Counted from the stretch's first letter, positions 34,239-43,441 are shown. The stretch is 64,000 bases of DNA from Methylobacterium gnaphalii (GCF_007992215.1 NZ_BJZV01000018.1:1-64000); one strand, 5' to 3'. Notes: generated from the sequence alone by a model not told the origin. Made by a program: numbers and translations.

Positions 34239-34814
34239 TCACAGATCGGGATCACGCTCCGAGGCATCGACGACGTCCCTGGCCACCGCGTAGGAGAACC
34301 CGGCGCGCGCCATCGCGGCGAGGTCGCGCTCGCGGTGAGCCTCCCTCGCATCCGGGCTCCGGTAGGGACCGAGACGGCGGCGGCGCGCGAAGGCCTGAGC
34401 GGCTTTCGCTTCGACGGCCGAGCGGTCCTCCGCATCCTCTTCCTCGGCGGCCAGCGCCGCCTCCACTACCGTGCGATCGACGCCCTTGGCGGCGAGCGCC
34501 GCGCCGGCCTTGCGCGTCGAGGCTCCGCGACGGCGGAGGGTCGCAAGCCGAGCGGCAGCGAATCGCTCGTCGCTGATCAGGCCGGCGCGCACGGCGCGCC
34601 CCACCGTCTCCTCGATGAGATCGGAATGACTCCCAGGCTCCTCGTCGCGGTCGCGCAGACGTTTGGCCACGCGCCGCGCCAGGACGCGGCGCAGCATCTC
34701 CTGCGTCGCGCTGTAGCGGTCGAGATAGTGCAGGGCCACGCGCTCCAGCCATTGGGCCGTCACCGGTGGCGCGGGTCTTGCTCGGGCTCCGGGCGCAACG
34801 ATCCGGGGATTCAT
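34239..34814 (-). CDS. recX: RecX family protein
   Basis: This 191-residue protein is a helical three-repeat RecX-type protein, a regulator that binds RecA filaments and usually inhibits them. Features are WLERVALHYLDRYSATQEMLRR near the N-terminus and the LISDERFAAARLATLRRRGAS segment, a RecX hallmark. The C-terminal region is rich in basic residues. recA is not adjacent, which is common in alphaproteobacteria. I start at the ATG at 34814 with a GAAGAA site upstream. A longer start at 34844 would nearly reach the divergent TAXI gene. Confidence 0.85.
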   Translation of the reverse strand: MNPRIVAPGARARPAPPVTAQWLERVALHYLDRYSATQEMLRRVLARRVAKRLRDRDEEPGSHSDLIEETVGRAVRAGLISDERFAAARLATLRRRGASTRKAGAALAAKGVDRTVVEAALAAEEEDAEDRSAVEAKAAQAFARRRRLGPYRSPDAREAHRERDLAAMARAGFSYAVARDVVDASERDPDL

Positions 34815-34858
34815 CGGTTCTTCACGATCTGGACAGGTTTCCAATCCATGACTTGGAT

Positions 34859-36331
34859 ATGGATAGCACGTCGCTTCGGCGCTCGGTCGCCGTCTTCTTG
34901 GCCAACTGCCTCATGAGGCGGGAGTGGCTCCTCGTTCTGCTCGCCCTCGGTCTGGCCGCTGTTGCCGGAGCCGTCGTCTACCTGTCGCGACCGACAACGC
35001 TCACCGTCGCCGTCGGGCCGCGCGACGGGTCGGAAGCCGTGCTGCTTGAGGCCTACTCTAAGGCGCTGGCACGCAACCGCGAGGATATTCGCCTCAACGT
35101 GCTGCCGCTCGACGACGTCGAGGACAGCGCCGTTGCCCTTCAGGAGAATCGCGCCGACCTCGCCGTCGTCCGCCCGGACGTGAAGCTGCCGGATAACGGC
35201 CTGACCCTCGCGGTCCTGCACGACGAATCCTTGATCGTCGCGACGCCCCAACCGTCCGACATCGACAGCTTCACAGACCTCTCGAAGCATCGCCTCGGCG
35301 TTCTCGTCCGCCACAAGGCCGACCTCGCCTTCATCAATCACCTGCTCGAGTTCTACGACTTCGAGCCGGCGACCAGCTCGGAGGCCGCCCTCGACAAGAC
35401 CCTCGCGGCTGGCCGCGTCGGGATCGTCCCGCTGAAAGCCTCCGAGGTGAAGGCGGCGCTCGACGAGAAGCGCGTCGATGCCGTGGCCGTGATCGCCGCG
35501 CCTGCCTCGAAAGCCGCCGTCTCGGTGGTGCGCGCAGTCGGTGCTTCGTCGCCGGACCACAAGGTGACGCTGGTCAACGTGCCGGACGGCAAGGCCATCA
35601 TCCAGCGGTTTCCGGAACTGCAGCCGATCTCGATCCCGGCTGGCACCTTCGGCGGCCGTCCGAGCTTGCCGGACGAGGATGTCGAGACGCTCGGCATCTC
35701 CTACCGGCTGATGGCGCGCGGCTCGGTGAGCCGGATCGCGGTCGCCTCGGTGACGCAACACCTGTTCGAGTGGCGGCCGAGGCTCGCCGCCGCGACCCCG
35801 CTGGCCAACCAGATCAAGGCACCCGACTACGAAACCACCGTTACGGCGACGAGCGCTCGGCTACCGAACCACCCCGGCGCGGTCGACTATTTCGAGCGCG
35901 AGCAGCAGACCTTCATCCAGCGCTACGAGGACTGGGTCTACCTCGTCGCCTTCTTCGGCGGCACGATCGGCTCGGGCTTCGCCTGGCTCGGCCAGCGCCT
36001 CGCCCGCAAGCGCCGCGAGCGCGTCGACGGCGTGCTCGACCGGCTGCTCGAGATCCTGGCCGAGGTTCGCGCGGCAACGGATGCGGCCGCGCTCGATGCC
36101 ATCGGGCGCGAAATGGACGGCCTCGTCGCCGACGTGGTGCGCCAAACGCGCGAGCGCGCGCTTGATACCCGCGTCCTCAGCGCGCTGATCCTCGCCATCG
36201 ACGCCGTGCACGCCGCCCTTGAGGATGCGCGTCGCAGCATCGGCGTGACGCCGCCCCTGTTTGAGACCACGGGCGCGGCCCGCACGCGCACGGCGCGGCT
36301 GCTCTCGTTGAGCTTCCCGGCGGCCGAGTAA
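34859..36331 (+). CDS. TAXI-family solute-binding protein with membrane anchors
   Basis: This 490-residue protein has an N-terminal membrane helix (about 22-43, LLVLLALGLAAVAGAVVYL). A periplasmic TAXI-type substrate-binding domain follows (about 48-330), starting LTVAVGPRDGSEAVLLEAYSK. A second membrane segment (about 360-380, LVAFFGGTIGSGFAWLG) leads to a cytoplasmic helical C-terminus of about 110 residues. Classical TAXI proteins are free periplasmic receptors for TRAP transporters. No TRAP permease gene is nearby and this one is membrane-tethered on both ends, which suggests sensing or scaffolding. The ATG at 34859 is chosen for position, and the SD site is weak. Confidence 0.8.
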   Translation: MDSTSLRRSVAVFLANCLMRREWLLVLLALGLAAVAGAVVYLSRPTTLTVAVGPRDGSEAVLLEAYSKALARNREDIRLNVLPLDDVEDSAVALQENRADLAVVRPDVKLPDNGLTLAVLHDESLIVATPQPSDIDSFTDLSKHRLGVLVRHKADLAFINHLLEFYDFEPATSSEAALDKTLAAGRVGIVPLKASEVKAALDEKRVDAVAVIAAPASKAAVSVVRAVGASSPDHKVTLVNVPDGKAIIQRFPELQPISIPAGTFGGRPSLPDEDVETLGISYRLMARGSVSRIAVASVTQHLFEWRPRLAAATPLANQIKAPDYETTVTATSARLPNHPGAVDYFEREQQTFIQRYEDWVYLVAFFGGTIGSGFAWLGQRLARKRRERVDGVLDRLLEILAEVRAATDAAALDAIGREMDGLVADVVRQTRERALDTRVLSALILAIDAVHAALEDARRSIGVTPPLFETTGAARTRTARLLSLSFPAAE

Positions 36332-36334
36332 GCC

Positions 36335-37204
36335 TCAGCCTTTCGCGTCGCCGAGCAGCGAGGCGAGCCCCTCGCGATAGGTCGGGTAGGCCAGCCTGAC
36401 GCCGAGCTCGTCGCGGATCAGGCCGTTCCGCACCCGCTTGTTCTCGCCGTAGAAGCTGCGCGCCATCGGGCTGAGATCGGCGGTCTCGAAATCGACCTCC
36501 GGCGGCAGCGGCAGGCCCGTGAGCCGCGCGGCATGCTCGATCACGGTCTGCGGCGCCGTCGGCTCGTCGTCGGTCACGTTGTAGACGGCGCCGCCGCGGG
36601 GCCGCTCGATCGAGGCCGCCAGCACCGTCGCGATGTCGTCGACATGGATGCGGTTGAAGACCTGGCCCGCCTTGACGATGCGCTGCGACCTGCCCTCGCG
36701 CAGCTTGGTGATCGGGCTGCGGCCCGGCCCGTAGATGCCCGAGAGCCGAAACACGTGCACGGGCTTGCCGGCCTCGTAACCGAGGGACAGCCAGTCCTCC
36801 TCCGCCTCGAGTCGCCCCTTGGAACGCCCGCTCTTCGGAACGGCCGGCTCGCTCTCGTCGATCCAGGCACCGCCCTGGTCGCCATAGACGCCGATGGTCG
36901 AGAGGTAGCCGATCCACGAGATCCGGCTCGCGGCGATGGCGCCGCGGTAGCGGGCGAGAACGGTGTCGCCGCTTTTTCCCGGAGGCGCCGAGACCAGTAG
37001 AACGTCCGTGTCGGCCAGATCGGCGGGAATGCGGGGATCGTCCGTCTCTGGGCCGGAGGCACGCATCGCGAAGCCGGTCTCGGCGGCGATCGCCTCGGCG
37101 CGATCGGTTTCCGTCACCGACCCTCGGATGAGGGCAAAGCGCCGGCGCTCCCGCTCGGCGAAGTGCCGCGCCGTGTAGCCGAGGCCGAAGACGAAGAGGT
37201 TCAT
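36335..37204 (-). CDS. SDR-family NAD(P)-dependent epimerase/oxidoreductase
   Basis: This 289-residue protein has an extended short-chain dehydrogenase fold similar to E. coli YeeZ. The N-terminal nucleotide-binding loop reads VFGLGYTARHFA (about residues 4-15). LSTIGVYGDQGG around residue 100 holds the Ser and Tyr of the active-site region, but the following YxxxK is not clearly kept because the segment reads SKGRLEAEEDW. The substrate is unknown. It ends four bases from the TAXI stop (convergent) and starts 16 bp after queG, so it may belong to the fzlA-queG transcript. Confidence 0.8.
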   Translation of the reverse strand: MNLFVFGLGYTARHFAERERRRFALIRGSVTETDRAEAIAAETGFAMRASGPETDDPRIPADLADTDVLLVSAPPGKSGDTVLARYRGAIAASRISWIGYLSTIGVYGDQGGAWIDESEPAVPKSGRSKGRLEAEEDWLSLGYEAGKPVHVFRLSGIYGPGRSPITKLREGRSQRIVKAGQVFNRIHVDDIATVLAASIERPRGGAVYNVTDDEPTAPQTVIEHAARLTGLPLPPEVDFETADLSPMARSFYGENKRVRNGLIRDELGVRLAYPTYREGLASLLGDAKG

Positions 37205-37220
37205 GCGGCTGGAAGTCCGA

Positions 37221-38414
37221 TCAGAGGCGCGACGTCACTGCGCCAGGCTCTCTTCCCTTTGCGGAAGACGGGCAAGGGTTGAGCGCGTGCCATTCCTCGC
37301 GAACGGTGGCATCGCGCTCGATAGGCGCATGCATGGCGCGGAGTGCCCCGACCCGGTCGTCGTCCAGCAGTTGTCCGCAAGCCCAGACCGCGGCGCCGCG
37401 CACGACGGGCGCCGGATCATCGAGGCAGCGTGCAGCTTCCTCGGCGAGCGCCGGGTCACCCGAATTGCCGATGGCGATGAGCACGTTGCGGAGGAAGCGG
37501 TCACGTCCGGTCCGTTTGACCGGCGTCCCGGCGAAGAAGGCACGGAACGCCGCATCGTCGAGACGCGCCAGCTCGGCCAGGGAGGGTGAGGCGAGGTCCG
37601 CCCGCACGGCCATCTTCGCCTCGCCGGCCCGCTCCGCGAACTTGTTCCAGGGGCACACCGCGAGGCAGTCGTCGCAGCCGAAGATGCGGTTGCCGATCGC
37701 CTCGCGGAACTCGTGGGGGATCGGGCCGGCGTGCTCGATGGTCAGGTATGAGATGCAGCGCCGGGCATCGAGCCGGTAGGGCTCGGGAAAGGCGCCGGTC
37801 GGGCAGATATCGAGGCAGCGCCGGCAGGTCCCGCAGGAATCGCGGCCAGGCGCGTCCGGCTCGAGCTCGGCCGCGGAATAGATCGCGCCAAGCAGCATCC
37901 AGTTGCCGAATTCGCGGGAGATCAGCACCGTGTGCTTGCCCTGCCAGCCGAGACCGGCAGCGGCGGCAAGCGGCTTTTCCATCACCGGCGCCGTATCGAC
38001 GAACACCTTGGCCGGCCGGCCGCTGCGCGCGGAGAGAAGCCCGCCGATCTCCTTGAGCTTGCCCTTGATTACCTCGTGGTAGTCGCGGCGCTGGGCATAG
38101 CTCGCGATGGTGCCGCGATCCTTGCGGGCGAGGTTGTCGAGCGGGTCTTGGTCCGGCGCGGCGTTGAGGCCGAGCATGACGATGCTGCGCACGTCGTCCC
38201 ACAGCGCCGACGGTGCCGCGCGCTGATCGGCCCGGTCCCCCATCCAGGCCATGTCGCCGTGATGGCCGTCGACGAGCCAGCGTGCGAGCCGGTCGGGCAG
38301 CCCGGGAACGCTGTCGGGACGCGTGACCGCGAAGGTATCGAATCCGAGCTTGCGCGCACGGTCCTCGACCACCTGCCGAAGCGCATGGCCCGAGAGGACG
38401 GCCTTCGGTTTCAG
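37221..38414 (-). CDS. queG: Epoxyqueuosine reductase
   Basis: This protein is QueG, which reduces epoxyqueuosine to queuosine in tRNA anticodons using cobalamin and two [4Fe-4S] clusters. Conserved parts are KVFVDTAPVMEKPLAAAAGLGW, the first cluster motif CGTCRRCLDICPTGAF and the second CDDCLAVCPWNKF. A HEAT-like C-terminal part begins near FLRNVLIAIGNSGDPAL. The start is uncertain. No ATG lies near the expected N-terminus. A CTG at 38414 overlaps the stop of the GST gene, a GTG at 38372 would cut into the first helix, and an ATG at 38540 lies inside the GST gene. I use 38414. Confidence 0.9.
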   Translation of the reverse strand: MKPKAVLSGHALRQVVEDRARKLGFDTFAVTRPDSVPGLPDRLARWLVDGHHGDMAWMGDRADQRAAPSALWDDVRSIVMLGLNAAPDQDPLDNLARKDRGTIASYAQRRDYHEVIKGKLKEIGGLLSARSGRPAKVFVDTAPVMEKPLAAAAGLGWQGKHTVLISREFGNWMLLGAIYSAAELEPDAPGRDSCGTCRRCLDICPTGAFPEPYRLDARRCISYLTIEHAGPIPHEFREAIGNRIFGCDDCLAVCPWNKFAERAGEAKMAVRADLASPSLAELARLDDAAFRAFFAGTPVKRTGRDRFLRNVLIAIGNSGDPALAEEAARCLDDPAPVVRGAAVWACGQLLDDDRVGALRAMHAPIERDATVREEWHALNPCPSSAKGREPGAVTSRL

Positions 38415-39103
38415 AAATCCAGGTTCGCGTAATGCGCGGCCGGGGCCATGCCCGGGGCCCGCTCGGCGAGGATCGCGCGGAAGGACGGGCGCGACTTCAG
38501 CCGCGCGTACCAGTCCCTCGCCATCTCGTCCTCTTCCCATGGCACGTCGCCGAGATAATCCACGCAGGACAGGTGGGCCGCCGCCGCGAGGTCGGCATAC
38601 GTCATATGGTCGCCGGCGATCCAGCGCCGCTGGCCGATCAGGTAGCCGATATACTTCAGATGGTAGCGCACATTGGCCCGTGCCGCGCGGATCGCGGCCA
38701 TGTCCGGCGCGCCGCCACCCTCCTCGGTCTTCATGAAGCGCTTGTAGATCTTCTCGGTGATCAGATAGTCGGTCACCTCGGAATCGAACTTCACCAGGAA
38801 CCAGTTGAGCAGGCGCCGGACCTCGACGCGTGCCGCTGTGGTCTCCGGCAGGAGCCGCCGGCCGCTGAGGCCGAGCCCGCGTGTCTCGTCGAGATATTCC
38901 GCGATGATCCCGGCGCCCGGCACGACCAGGCCGGTCTGCTCCAGGAGCACCGGCGTCGTCCCCGCCGGGTTCAGCGCCAGGAAGGCCTCGCGCCGCTCCC
39001 AGGGGCGTTCCTCCACGAGCTCGGGCTCCATGCCCATCTCGGCCAGCGCCAAGCGGATGAAGCGGGAGTTCGGGCAGAAGGGGGCGTGATGCAGCGTCGC
39101 CAT
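38411..39103 (-). CDS. fzlA: Glutathione S-transferase-like FtsZ-binding protein, FzlA type
   Basis: This 230-residue protein has a GST fold and resembles FzlA, which in Caulobacter binds FtsZ filaments, curves them and couples them to septal wall synthesis. The N-terminal thioredoxin-like domain shows HAPFCPNSRFIRLALAE and LNPAGTTPVL. The C-terminal helical domain has the DYLGDVPW segment and ends in HYANLDF, both typical of FzlA. An ordinary GST remains possible. Its stop overlaps the proposed queG start by a few bases. uppP, an envelope gene, lies 290 bp away on the other strand. Confidence 0.75.
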   Translation of the reverse strand: MATLHHAPFCPNSRFIRLALAEMGMEPELVEERPWERREAFLALNPAGTTPVLLEQTGLVVPGAGIIAEYLDETRGLGLSGRRLLPETTAARVEVRRLLNWFLVKFDSEVTDYLITEKIYKRFMKTEEGGGAPDMAAIRAARANVRYHLKYIGYLIGQRRWIAGDHMTYADLAAAAHLSCVDYLGDVPWEEDEMARDWYARLKSRPSFRAILAERAPGMAPAAHYANLDF

Positions 39104-39395
39104 TCAGGCCGTAATCTGGCGGGAGAGGCCGGCGGAACGGGCGGCTGGACGATGATTATTGCCCGATCGTTGCCGCCTCATTAACACGCTCAAACCGCTG
39201 CGGTAACCGCACGTCAACCGTGATCGGCGACATCGGGATGATCGGCGCCTGCCGGACGTACGACTGTCGCGAGGAAGCACGTCGACGGCTGCCACCTTTT
39301 CGTCGTCCGATGACGGCAAAGCGAAGAACGAACACCGTTTTCCGCGCCGGCGAACACGGGCGGAACTCCCACGACAGATCAAAGCAGGCAGGCCG

Positions 39396-40253
39396 ATGGA
39401 TTTCGCAAACCTGGTGAAGGCGCTGGTGCTCGCCGTGGTCGAAGGCGCCACCGAGTTCATCCCGGTCTCCTCCACTGGCCACCAGCTGCTGATCGGCCAC
39501 TTCATCGGCTTCCACTCGCCGAACAACACCTTCGAGGTGCTGATCCAGCTCGGCGCGGTGCTCGCGATCCTCTACGCCTACTTCTCCCGGCTCTGGAAAA
39601 TCGCGACCTCGCTGCCGCACGACCCGCGCGCGCGCCGATTCGTCGGCTCGATCCTGCTCGCCTTCATCCCGGCGGCGATCATCGGCGGCCTCTTTTCGAA
39701 GGTGATCAAAGCCTACCTGTTCAATCCGTGGATCGTCTGCGCGACGCTGGTGGCCGGCGGCCTAGTCCTCCTGGTGATCGACGAGACCGACCCCTACCAA
39801 CACGATGATGCCGCGGGTGGCGACGACCGCGAGGTCCGTCGGGAGCGCCGCGAGCGCAAGGACGACGTCTATGATTTCAGCCTGCCGATGGCGCTGAAGA
39901 TCGGCGTCTTCCAGTGCCTCGCCATGATTCCCGGCGTGTCGCGCTCTGGCGCCACCATCGTCGGCGCCATGATGATGGGCGCGAGCAAGCGTGCGGCCAC
40001 CGAATTCTCGTTCTACCTCGCCATGCCGACCATGGCCGGCGCCTTCGCCAAGGACCTGCTCGACAATTACAAGAACCTGTCGACCAACGATTCCCTCCTC
40101 ATCGTCGTCGGCTTCATCGCGGCCTTCGTCTCGGCGCTGATCGTGGTACGCAGCGTGCTCGACTACGTGTCCAAGCACGGCTTCTGGCTGTTCGCCTGGT
40201 GGCGGATCATCGTCGGCTCGCTCGGCTTCGCCGCCCTGATCGTGTTCGGCTGA
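39396..40253 (+). CDS. uppP: Undecaprenyl-diphosphate phosphatase
   Basis: This 285-residue integral membrane protein is UppP (BacA), which converts undecaprenyl diphosphate to the monophosphate lipid carrier for peptidoglycan and other wall polymers. It confers bacitracin tolerance. The two catalytic motifs are intact: [16 protein letters not shown] near residue 15 and [12 protein letters not shown] near residue 175. A hydrophilic charged loop (about residues 130-160, [13 protein letters not shown]) is longer than usual. About eight membrane segments are predicted. The start at 39396 is the only sensible ATG. Confidence 0.95.
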   Translation: MDFANLVKALVLAVVEGATEFIPVSSTGHQLLIGHFIGFHSPNNTFEVLIQLGAVLAILYAYFSRLWKIATSLPHDPRARRFVGSILLAFIPAAIIGGLFSKVIKAYLFNPWIVCATLVAGGLVLLVIDETDPYQHDDAAGGDDREVRRERRERKDDVYDFSLPMALKIGVFQCLAMIPGVSRSGATIVGAMMMGASKRAATEFSFYLAMPTMAGAFAKDLLDNYKNLSTNDSLLIVVGFIAAFVSALIVVRSVLDYVSKHGFWLFAWWRIIVGSLGFAALIVFG

Positions 40254-40371
40254 AGGTTGAATCGGCCTTTCGGGCGATTGCACCACCGTTCCCGGCAGTG
40301 CATGGGCTACTGACGATGTCGCGGGCCCCTCGAAGCCCGCGAGCCATGCCAGTGCCGGGGTAACGAGACCG

Positions 40372-42198
40372 ATGGAAGACCGTCCGCTTGCCGAGCTGTT
40401 CGAGCCCGCCACGCAGGAGCGTTGGCGCGAGGCCGTACAGGCGGCGCTGAAGGGCGGCGATTTCGAGAAGCGTCTGGTCTCCAGGACCGCCGACGGGCTG
40501 CGGATCGAGCCGCTCTATCCCGCCGCGGAGCCGATCGCCCAGCCGGTGCGTGCCCCCGGCCCCTGGCGCCTCTCGCAGCGGATCGACCATCCGGATTTCG
40601 TGAAGGCGGCCGCGCAGGCCCTCCTCGACCTCGAAGGCGGCGCCGATTCGCTGACGCTCGTGCATCGCGAGGCGCCGGCTGCTCGCGGCTTCGGCCTGCC
40701 CATCGGCAGCGCCGCGGATCTCGACGCGGCGCTCGACAGGGTGCTGCTGACCATCATCGCGCTCCGCCTCGATGCCGGCTCGCAGGGCTTCGAGACCGCC
40801 GAGTACCTGAAAGCGCTCGTCGAGAAACGCGGCGACGATCCAGCAGAGCTCGACATCGATCTCGGCCTCGACCCGATCGGAGTCTTCGCCGCCAGCGGCG
40901 GGGCCCCGGCCGGCTGGCAGTCCCGGCTCGCCGAGGCCGTGCGCGGATTCGAGGGCTATCGCGGTCGCGTAGCCCTGGCCGATGCACGCCCCTATCACGA
41001 GGCTGGCGCCAGCGAGGTGCAGGAGCTCGCCGCGGTTCTCGCGACCGCCGTCGCCTATCTGCGGACCCTCGAAGCCGAGGGCATCCCGCTCGAGCGCGCC
41101 CGCGACGCGATCTCGCTTCTTCTCGTGGCGGATGCCGACGAGTTCCTCACCATCGCAAAGTTCCGCGCCATCCGCCGGCTCTGGGCGCGGGTGGAACAGG
41201 CCTGCGGCCTCGATCCGCAGCCTGTTCGCGTCCATGCCGAGACCGCGTGGCGGATGATGACGCGGCGCGACCCCTTCGTGAACATCCTGCGGACCGGCAT
41301 GGCCGCTGCCTCGGCTGGTCTCGGTGGTGCCGATTCCGTGACGGCCCTGCCCTACACCATCGCCCTCGGCCTGCCGGACGCCTTCGCGCGCCGGGTGGTG
41401 CGCAACAGCCAGATCATCCTCATCGAGGAATCGAACCTCGCCAAGGTTTCGGACCCGGCCGCCGGCGCTGGTGGCTTCGAGGCCCTGACCGCCTCGCTTA
41501 CCGACGGCGCCTGGACCGCGTTCCAGCAGATCGAAGCCGAGGGCGGCATCCTCGCGAGCCTGCAGGCCGGCAAGGTCCAGGCCCGCATCTCGGAGATCCG
41601 CGAGGCGCGCGCCAAGCGCGTCGCGACCCGGCGTGAGCCGCTGACTGGCGCCAGCGAATTCCCCTTCCTCGCCGAGAAGCCGGTCACCGTACTCGATGTC
41701 GCGCGTAGGCCAGCGGCGGCGCCTGGCGAGGGAGCCCTGCCCTCGCTGCGCCTCGCCGAGCCGTTCGAGGCCCTGCGCGACGCTTCCGACGCTCATCTGA
41801 CGGCGCATGGCAGGCGGCCGAGCGTGTTCCTGGCCAATCTCGGCCCGGTCGCGGTCCACAACGCACGCTCAACCTTCGCCGCCAACGCTTTCGCCGCCGG
41901 CGGCATCGAGTCCATCGGCAATGACGGTTTCGAGAAGGTCGAAGACATGGCGCGCGCGTTCGGAGAATCCGGCGCCGCGATCGCCTGCCTGTGCTCGTCA
42001 GACGCCGTCTACGAAACGCAGGTGGTGCCGGCCGCGCGAGCCCTCAAGGAAGCCGGAGCACGGATCGTCTACCTCGCGGGAAAGCCGGCCGATGCGCAGC
42101 AGCTCGAGGCTGCGGGGGTCGACGCCTTCCTCTTCGCGGGCTGCGATCTTCTCGCGCTGCTCGTCGAGGCACAGAGCGGCGCTTCGGCGCAAGCTTGA
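40372..42198 (+). CDS. mcmB: Methylmalonyl-CoA mutase small (beta) subunit
   Basis: This 608-residue protein is the non-catalytic subunit of B12-dependent methylmalonyl-CoA mutase, which interconverts (R)-methylmalonyl-CoA and succinyl-CoA. In methylotrophs it serves the ethylmalonyl-CoA pathway for glyoxylate regeneration. The TIM-barrel part contains WRMMTRRDPFVNILRTG. The C-terminal flavodoxin-like domain lacks the DxHxxG cobalamin motif, reading CSSDAVYETQV at the equivalent spot, as expected for the structural subunit. The large subunit gene is not in the window. The gene stands alone between uppP and secreted-protein genes. Confidence 0.92.
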   Translation: MEDRPLAELFEPATQERWREAVQAALKGGDFEKRLVSRTADGLRIEPLYPAAEPIAQPVRAPGPWRLSQRIDHPDFVKAAAQALLDLEGGADSLTLVHREAPAARGFGLPIGSAADLDAALDRVLLTIIALRLDAGSQGFETAEYLKALVEKRGDDPAELDIDLGLDPIGVFAASGGAPAGWQSRLAEAVRGFEGYRGRVALADARPYHEAGASEVQELAAVLATAVAYLRTLEAEGIPLERARDAISLLLVADADEFLTIAKFRAIRRLWARVEQACGLDPQPVRVHAETAWRMMTRRDPFVNILRTGMAAASAGLGGADSVTALPYTIALGLPDAFARRVVRNSQIILIEESNLAKVSDPAAGAGGFEALTASLTDGAWTAFQQIEAEGGILASLQAGKVQARISEIREARAKRVATRREPLTGASEFPFLAEKPVTVLDVARRPAAAPGEGALPSLRLAEPFEALRDASDAHLTAHGRRPSVFLANLGPVAVHNARSTFAANAFAAGGIESIGNDGFEKVEDMARAFGESGAAIACLCSSDAVYETQVVPAARALKEAGARIVYLAGKPADAQQLEAAGVDAFLFAGCDLLALLVEAQSGASAQA

Positions 42199-42273
42199 GC
42201 CTGAAACCTCATCTCGCCTCGGGCGTTTCCGCTTGGTTCGCACATAACGAACGCTGTGCAGCAGGGGCTGACT

Positions 42274-42669
42274 ATGAGACTACCGATCCTCGCCGCGACC
42301 GTGGCCGCGTTGTCGCTCGGCGTACTGAGCGCGCCGGCCGATGCCGCCAAGCGCAAGGTCGCGGTTCCGAACAAGTTCGACGGCAACTGGAGCATCGAGG
42401 TCGTCACGCAGGACGGCCCGTGCGATCGCGCCTACCGCTACGCCATCCAGGTCTACAAGGGTCAGGCGATCTATCCGGGCGGCGACGTCTCGATCCGCGG
42501 CCGCGTCACCAAGGCCGGCCTGGTGTCGGGCATCATCTCGCGCGGCTCCGATTCCGCGCAGGTTTCCGGGCGGTTGACCGCGAACGGCTCCGGCGGCGGC
42601 AGCTGGGGCAGCACCGGCGACGGGCCGATCGGCTGTAGCGGTCGCTGGACGGCCATACGGCGCGGCTGA
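42274..42669 (+). CDS. Secreted hypothetical protein
   Basis: This 131-residue protein has a signal peptide (MRLPILAATVAALSLGVLS, cleavage near ADA) and a compact beta-rich mature domain. The domain starts KFDGNWSIEVVTQDGPCD and ends GPIGCSGRWTAIRRG, and two cysteines could form a disulfide. I know similar small exported proteins from related genomes but no function for them. The start is the ATG at 42274. It follows mcmB by 75 bp and may be read from the same transcript. Confidence 0.7.
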   Translation: MRLPILAATVAALSLGVLSAPADAAKRKVAVPNKFDGNWSIEVVTQDGPCDRAYRYAIQVYKGQAIYPGGDVSIRGRVTKAGLVSGIISRGSDSAQVSGRLTANGSGGGSWGSTGDGPIGCSGRWTAIRRG

Positions 42670-42820
42670 GCCGCAATCGTCCGGAGCGCGCTCTGTGACC
42701 GCGAGGTGACAGGGCACGGCGCTCCCGCCCGTCGCTTCATTTTGCAACGCACATCGCCCTGTTCCGGGCTCAATTCTGCGGTGATACTCGGCAAATCAGT
42801 TCTGCTTCGAGGCACCCGCG

Positions 42821-43276
42821 ATGAAAGCGTTGCTCGTCCCCGGTCTCGCCGTCCTCTTGGTCTCGACGGGCGCCCAGGCGCGGCCGGAGCAGCGCACCCC
42901 CGGTAAGCCGCATCCGGTGATGGCTCCGCTTGAGCAGGCTGCCACGGATTGCTTTGCCGAGACGGTGATGGCGAATCCGAAGGCGACGCGGCTCGCTCAA
43001 GCCGGCCGCTGGTACGATGCCGCCGGCGTAATCGGATTCCTCTGCCGGCCGGAGGTCAGCCGCATGGTGCAGGCCCATGACCGGCTCTACGGCAGAGGCA
43101 CCGGCGACCGCTACTTCAAGGGCGCCTACGCGAAGCATCTCGACAAGCAGCTCGCGGCGCGCCTCCAGCCCCTCATCGAGACGAAGACCGTCGCCAGCGC
43201 CGAGCCGCCCGCCGAGAAGACCTCCGCAACCGGCGCCGTGGGTGACGCGCAATCGGTCTCGAACGCGGCGGAGTAG
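42821..43276 (+). CDS. Secreted hypothetical protein
   Basis: This 151-residue protein has an N-terminal signal peptide (MKALLVPGLAVLLVSTG, cleavage near AQA). The predicted helical mature part contains CFAETVMANPKATRLAQAG and GFLCRPEV, so two cysteines may pair. The last 30 residues are alanine- and serine-rich low-complexity sequence. No family is recognised. The codon use matches the neighbours. It is the last plus-strand gene before a dispersed repeat and the minus-strand gap-pgk-fba block. Confidence 0.65.
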   Translation: MKALLVPGLAVLLVSTGAQARPEQRTPGKPHPVMAPLEQAATDCFAETVMANPKATRLAQAGRWYDAAGVIGFLCRPEVSRMVQAHDRLYGRGTGDRYFKGAYAKHLDKQLAARLQPLIETKTVASAEPPAEKTSATGAVGDAQSVSNAAE

Positions 43277-43330
43277 TCGATGCTGACGGCTGACGGGGTT
43301 CAGCCGTTAGGAAAACCCTTCCCGACATTG

Positions 43331-43396
43331 CGAGCGTAGCGAAGCAATCCGGCACCAATGCTTCGTCATTGAGGACGCGGCATTGGATCGCTTCGC
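43331..43396. repeat. Dispersed palindromic intergenic repeat, copy 2
   Basis: The 20 bases CGAGCGTAGCGAAGCAATCC (43331-43350) are identical to 19926-19945. The inverted arm GGATCGCTTCGC (43385-43396) pairs with one mismatch. It sits in the convergent gap between a secreted-protein gene and the Sel1-repeat gene, the same kind of location as copy 1. Confidence 0.75.
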
Positions 43397-43441
43397 CGGG
43401 CCAGCGATGGCCGTATCGGGGCTGAGGGATCTTCGCCCGCG

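Noticed and set aside
34766..34858. Longer N-terminus for the TAXI protein
   Set aside because: It would overlap recX on the other strand and contains no conserved residues before the first membrane helix.
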